Assembly: GCA_019247395.1 (NCBI GenBank)
Contig: JAFAOZ010000302.1
Location: 1 to 14,798, forward strand
Reading direction: 5' to 3'
Source: Vulcanimicrobiota bacterium
GTDB lineage: Bacteria > Vulcanimicrobiota > Vulcanimicrobiia > Vulcanimicrobiales > Vulcanimicrobiaceae
DNA length: 14,798 nt
The position numbers and the translations under genes are program-made. Under the pieces are notes generated by a model that saw only the letters and a program-made list of their open reading frames with translations, made no database searches and was not told the DNA's origin. Below are positions 14,016-14,798 of this stretch, one piece after another (the first letter of the stretch is position 1; the number at the start of each line of letters is the position of its first letter).

Positions 14016-14666
14016 TTGAATCTCTATATATCGTGCGATATGGAAGGCACTGCGGGCGTTTGTTCGTGGAAGCAATGCGACCCGAGCGACGCGCACGAGT
14101 ATCCGGTGTTCCGTCGCTACATGACACGTGAGGTTGCCGCCGCAATAGCCGGTGCTCGCGATGGCGCCGCAGGCAGCATCGTCGTGAACGACTCGCACTG
14201 GTCCATGCATAATTTACTGCTCGACGAGCTGCCTGACGACGACCGGTTGCGCGTCATATCCGGTGCGCCGAAGCCCTGGAGCATGATGCAGGGGCTCGAA
14301 GCCGCTGCCGATGCGGTTTTCTTTACGGGCTATCACGCAAAGGGTGGAGATTGCGCGACGCTCTCTCACACGTACAGCGAAGCGATCTATTCCGTGACCG
14401 TGAATGGCACGCCGTGCAGCGAGGCCCTGCTCAACGCCGCGCTCGCGGGAAGCCACGGCGTTCCGGTCGTGCTGGTCACCGGCGATCGCGCCATCGTGGA
14501 CGAAACGACACGCGCCATGCCGTGGGCCGTCGGCGTCGCGGTCAAAGACCCAATCGGATTTTCGGCCGTCAATTCGATGACGCCGGCCGCTGCCTGCGAT
14601 GCGATTCGCGGCGCAGCCCGCGAGGCGATGCAGCGCATTGAGCGAGCTCGGCCGTTTGTCTTCTAG
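14016..14666 (+). CDS. M55 family (DppA-like) D-aminopeptidase, cut short by in-frame TAG
   Basis: The visible product is 216 residues, while this family is usually about 270. It starts MNLYISCDMEGTAGV from a TTG at 14016, 12 bases after the TPR gene and without a clear ribosome site. Zinc-site residues known from Bacillus DppA are all here with small shifts: D8 and E10 (CDMEG), H61 (NDSHWSM), H107 (GYHAKGG), H118 (LSHTYS) and E136 (CSEALLNAALAG). KPWSMMQGLEAA and VPVVLVTGD are further family blocks. Such enzymes cleave N-terminal D-amino acids, for example from D-Ala-D-Ala peptides, in peptidoglycan turnover or peptide use. A TAG at 14664-14666 stops the frame at ARPFVF, but family-like sequence continues in the same frame to the window end. 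The explanation may be a nonsense mutation, a sequencing error or stop readthrough. The family call is firm; whether the protein works is not. Confidence 0.88.
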   Translation: MNLYISCDMEGTAGVCSWKQCDPSDAHEYPVFRRYMTREVAAAIAGARDGAAGSIVVNDSHWSMHNLLLDELPDDDRLRVISGAPKPWSMMQGLEAAADAVFFTGYHAKGGDCATLSHTYSEAIYSVTVNGTPCSEALLNAALAGSHGVPVVLVTGDRAIVDETTRAMPWAVGVAVKDPIGFSAVNSMTPAAACDAIRGAAREAMQRIERARPFVF

Positions 14667-14798
14667 CCGCCTCTCGAGTTGACCATCGAGACCGCCGGCG
14701 TGGAGCATGCCGACTTCATTGAGCTCATGCCGGGTTTCGAACGAATCGGTGGGCGCGCGGTGCGCTTCACCTCCAATGATTATCCGCTGCTGCTACGA
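14667..14798 (+). pseudogene. C-terminal remainder of the M55 aminopeptidase beyond the TAG
   Basis: The 44 codons after the TAG stay open in the same frame to the end of the window. They read PPLELTIETAG, then HADFIELMPGFERIGGRAVR and FTSNDYPLLLR. This matches the usual M55 C-terminal pattern: a proline-led strand, a short segment about substrate-site loss or packing, then an E-x-x-PG-x-E-R-x-x-G-R-x-V-x-F-x-x-x-D-Y motif. It has no good start of its own before GTG 14700, so it is best read as the tail of the interrupted gene, continuing past the window. Confidence 0.8.

Noticed and set aside
3750..14489. Repeated octamer GCGATCGC (at 3750, 3911, 5980, 9141 and 14482), like the cyanobacterial HIP1 element
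   Set aside because: Five copies by eye exceed simple expectation, but CGATCG and related words are common throughout this sequence, and no periodic or strand pattern is visible. A genome-wide word count would decide; I did not run one.

Overview
The window is dense, moderately GC-rich bacterial chromosome. No gap between genes exceeds about 85 bases. I see no tRNA, rRNA, CRISPR array, insertion sequence or phage gene. A probable outer-membrane barrel protein, a lipoprotein and a LytR-CpsA-Psr (LCP) protein, together with MutS, MiaB, EF-P and PlsY, suggest a high-GC diderm from a little-cultivated lineage. Candidatus Eremiobacterota (WPS-2) is my best guess, but it comes from gene style and order, not from a search.

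Layout. 1-2582 (+): the 3' part of a beta-strand-rich, probably outer-membrane gene, whose stop overlaps the start of an Nramp-type metal transporter. 2605-8328 (-): miaB, mutS, an unrecognised membrane protein and an LCP protein, all read leftward. 8361-11514 (+): der, plsY (4-base overlap) and efp, then a small lipoprotein. 11545-13579 (-): a SprT-like zinc metalloprotease, then fumC. 13581-14798 (+): a membrane-anchored TPR protein, then an M55 (DppA-like) D-aminopeptidase that runs off the window.

Most of this is core housekeeping: mismatch repair (mutS), tRNA modification (miaB), ribosome assembly (der), phospholipid synthesis (plsY), translation of proline stretches (efp) and the TCA cycle (fumC). 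Envelope functions are scattered among these genes: the barrel, LCP protein, lipoprotein and D-aminopeptidase. The barrel/Nramp pair looks like a two-membrane metal uptake unit.

The points most worth a second look are: (1) an in-frame TAG in the M55 aminopeptidase, with recognisable family sequence continuing in the same frame beyond it; (2) the barrel-Nramp coupling, with non-canonical metal-site motifs in the transporter; (3) a very stable hairpin just before the LCP gene; and (4) two very tight divergent start regions (miaB/der and sprT/TPR), each containing inverted repeats. I found no convincing wholly new multi-gene system.
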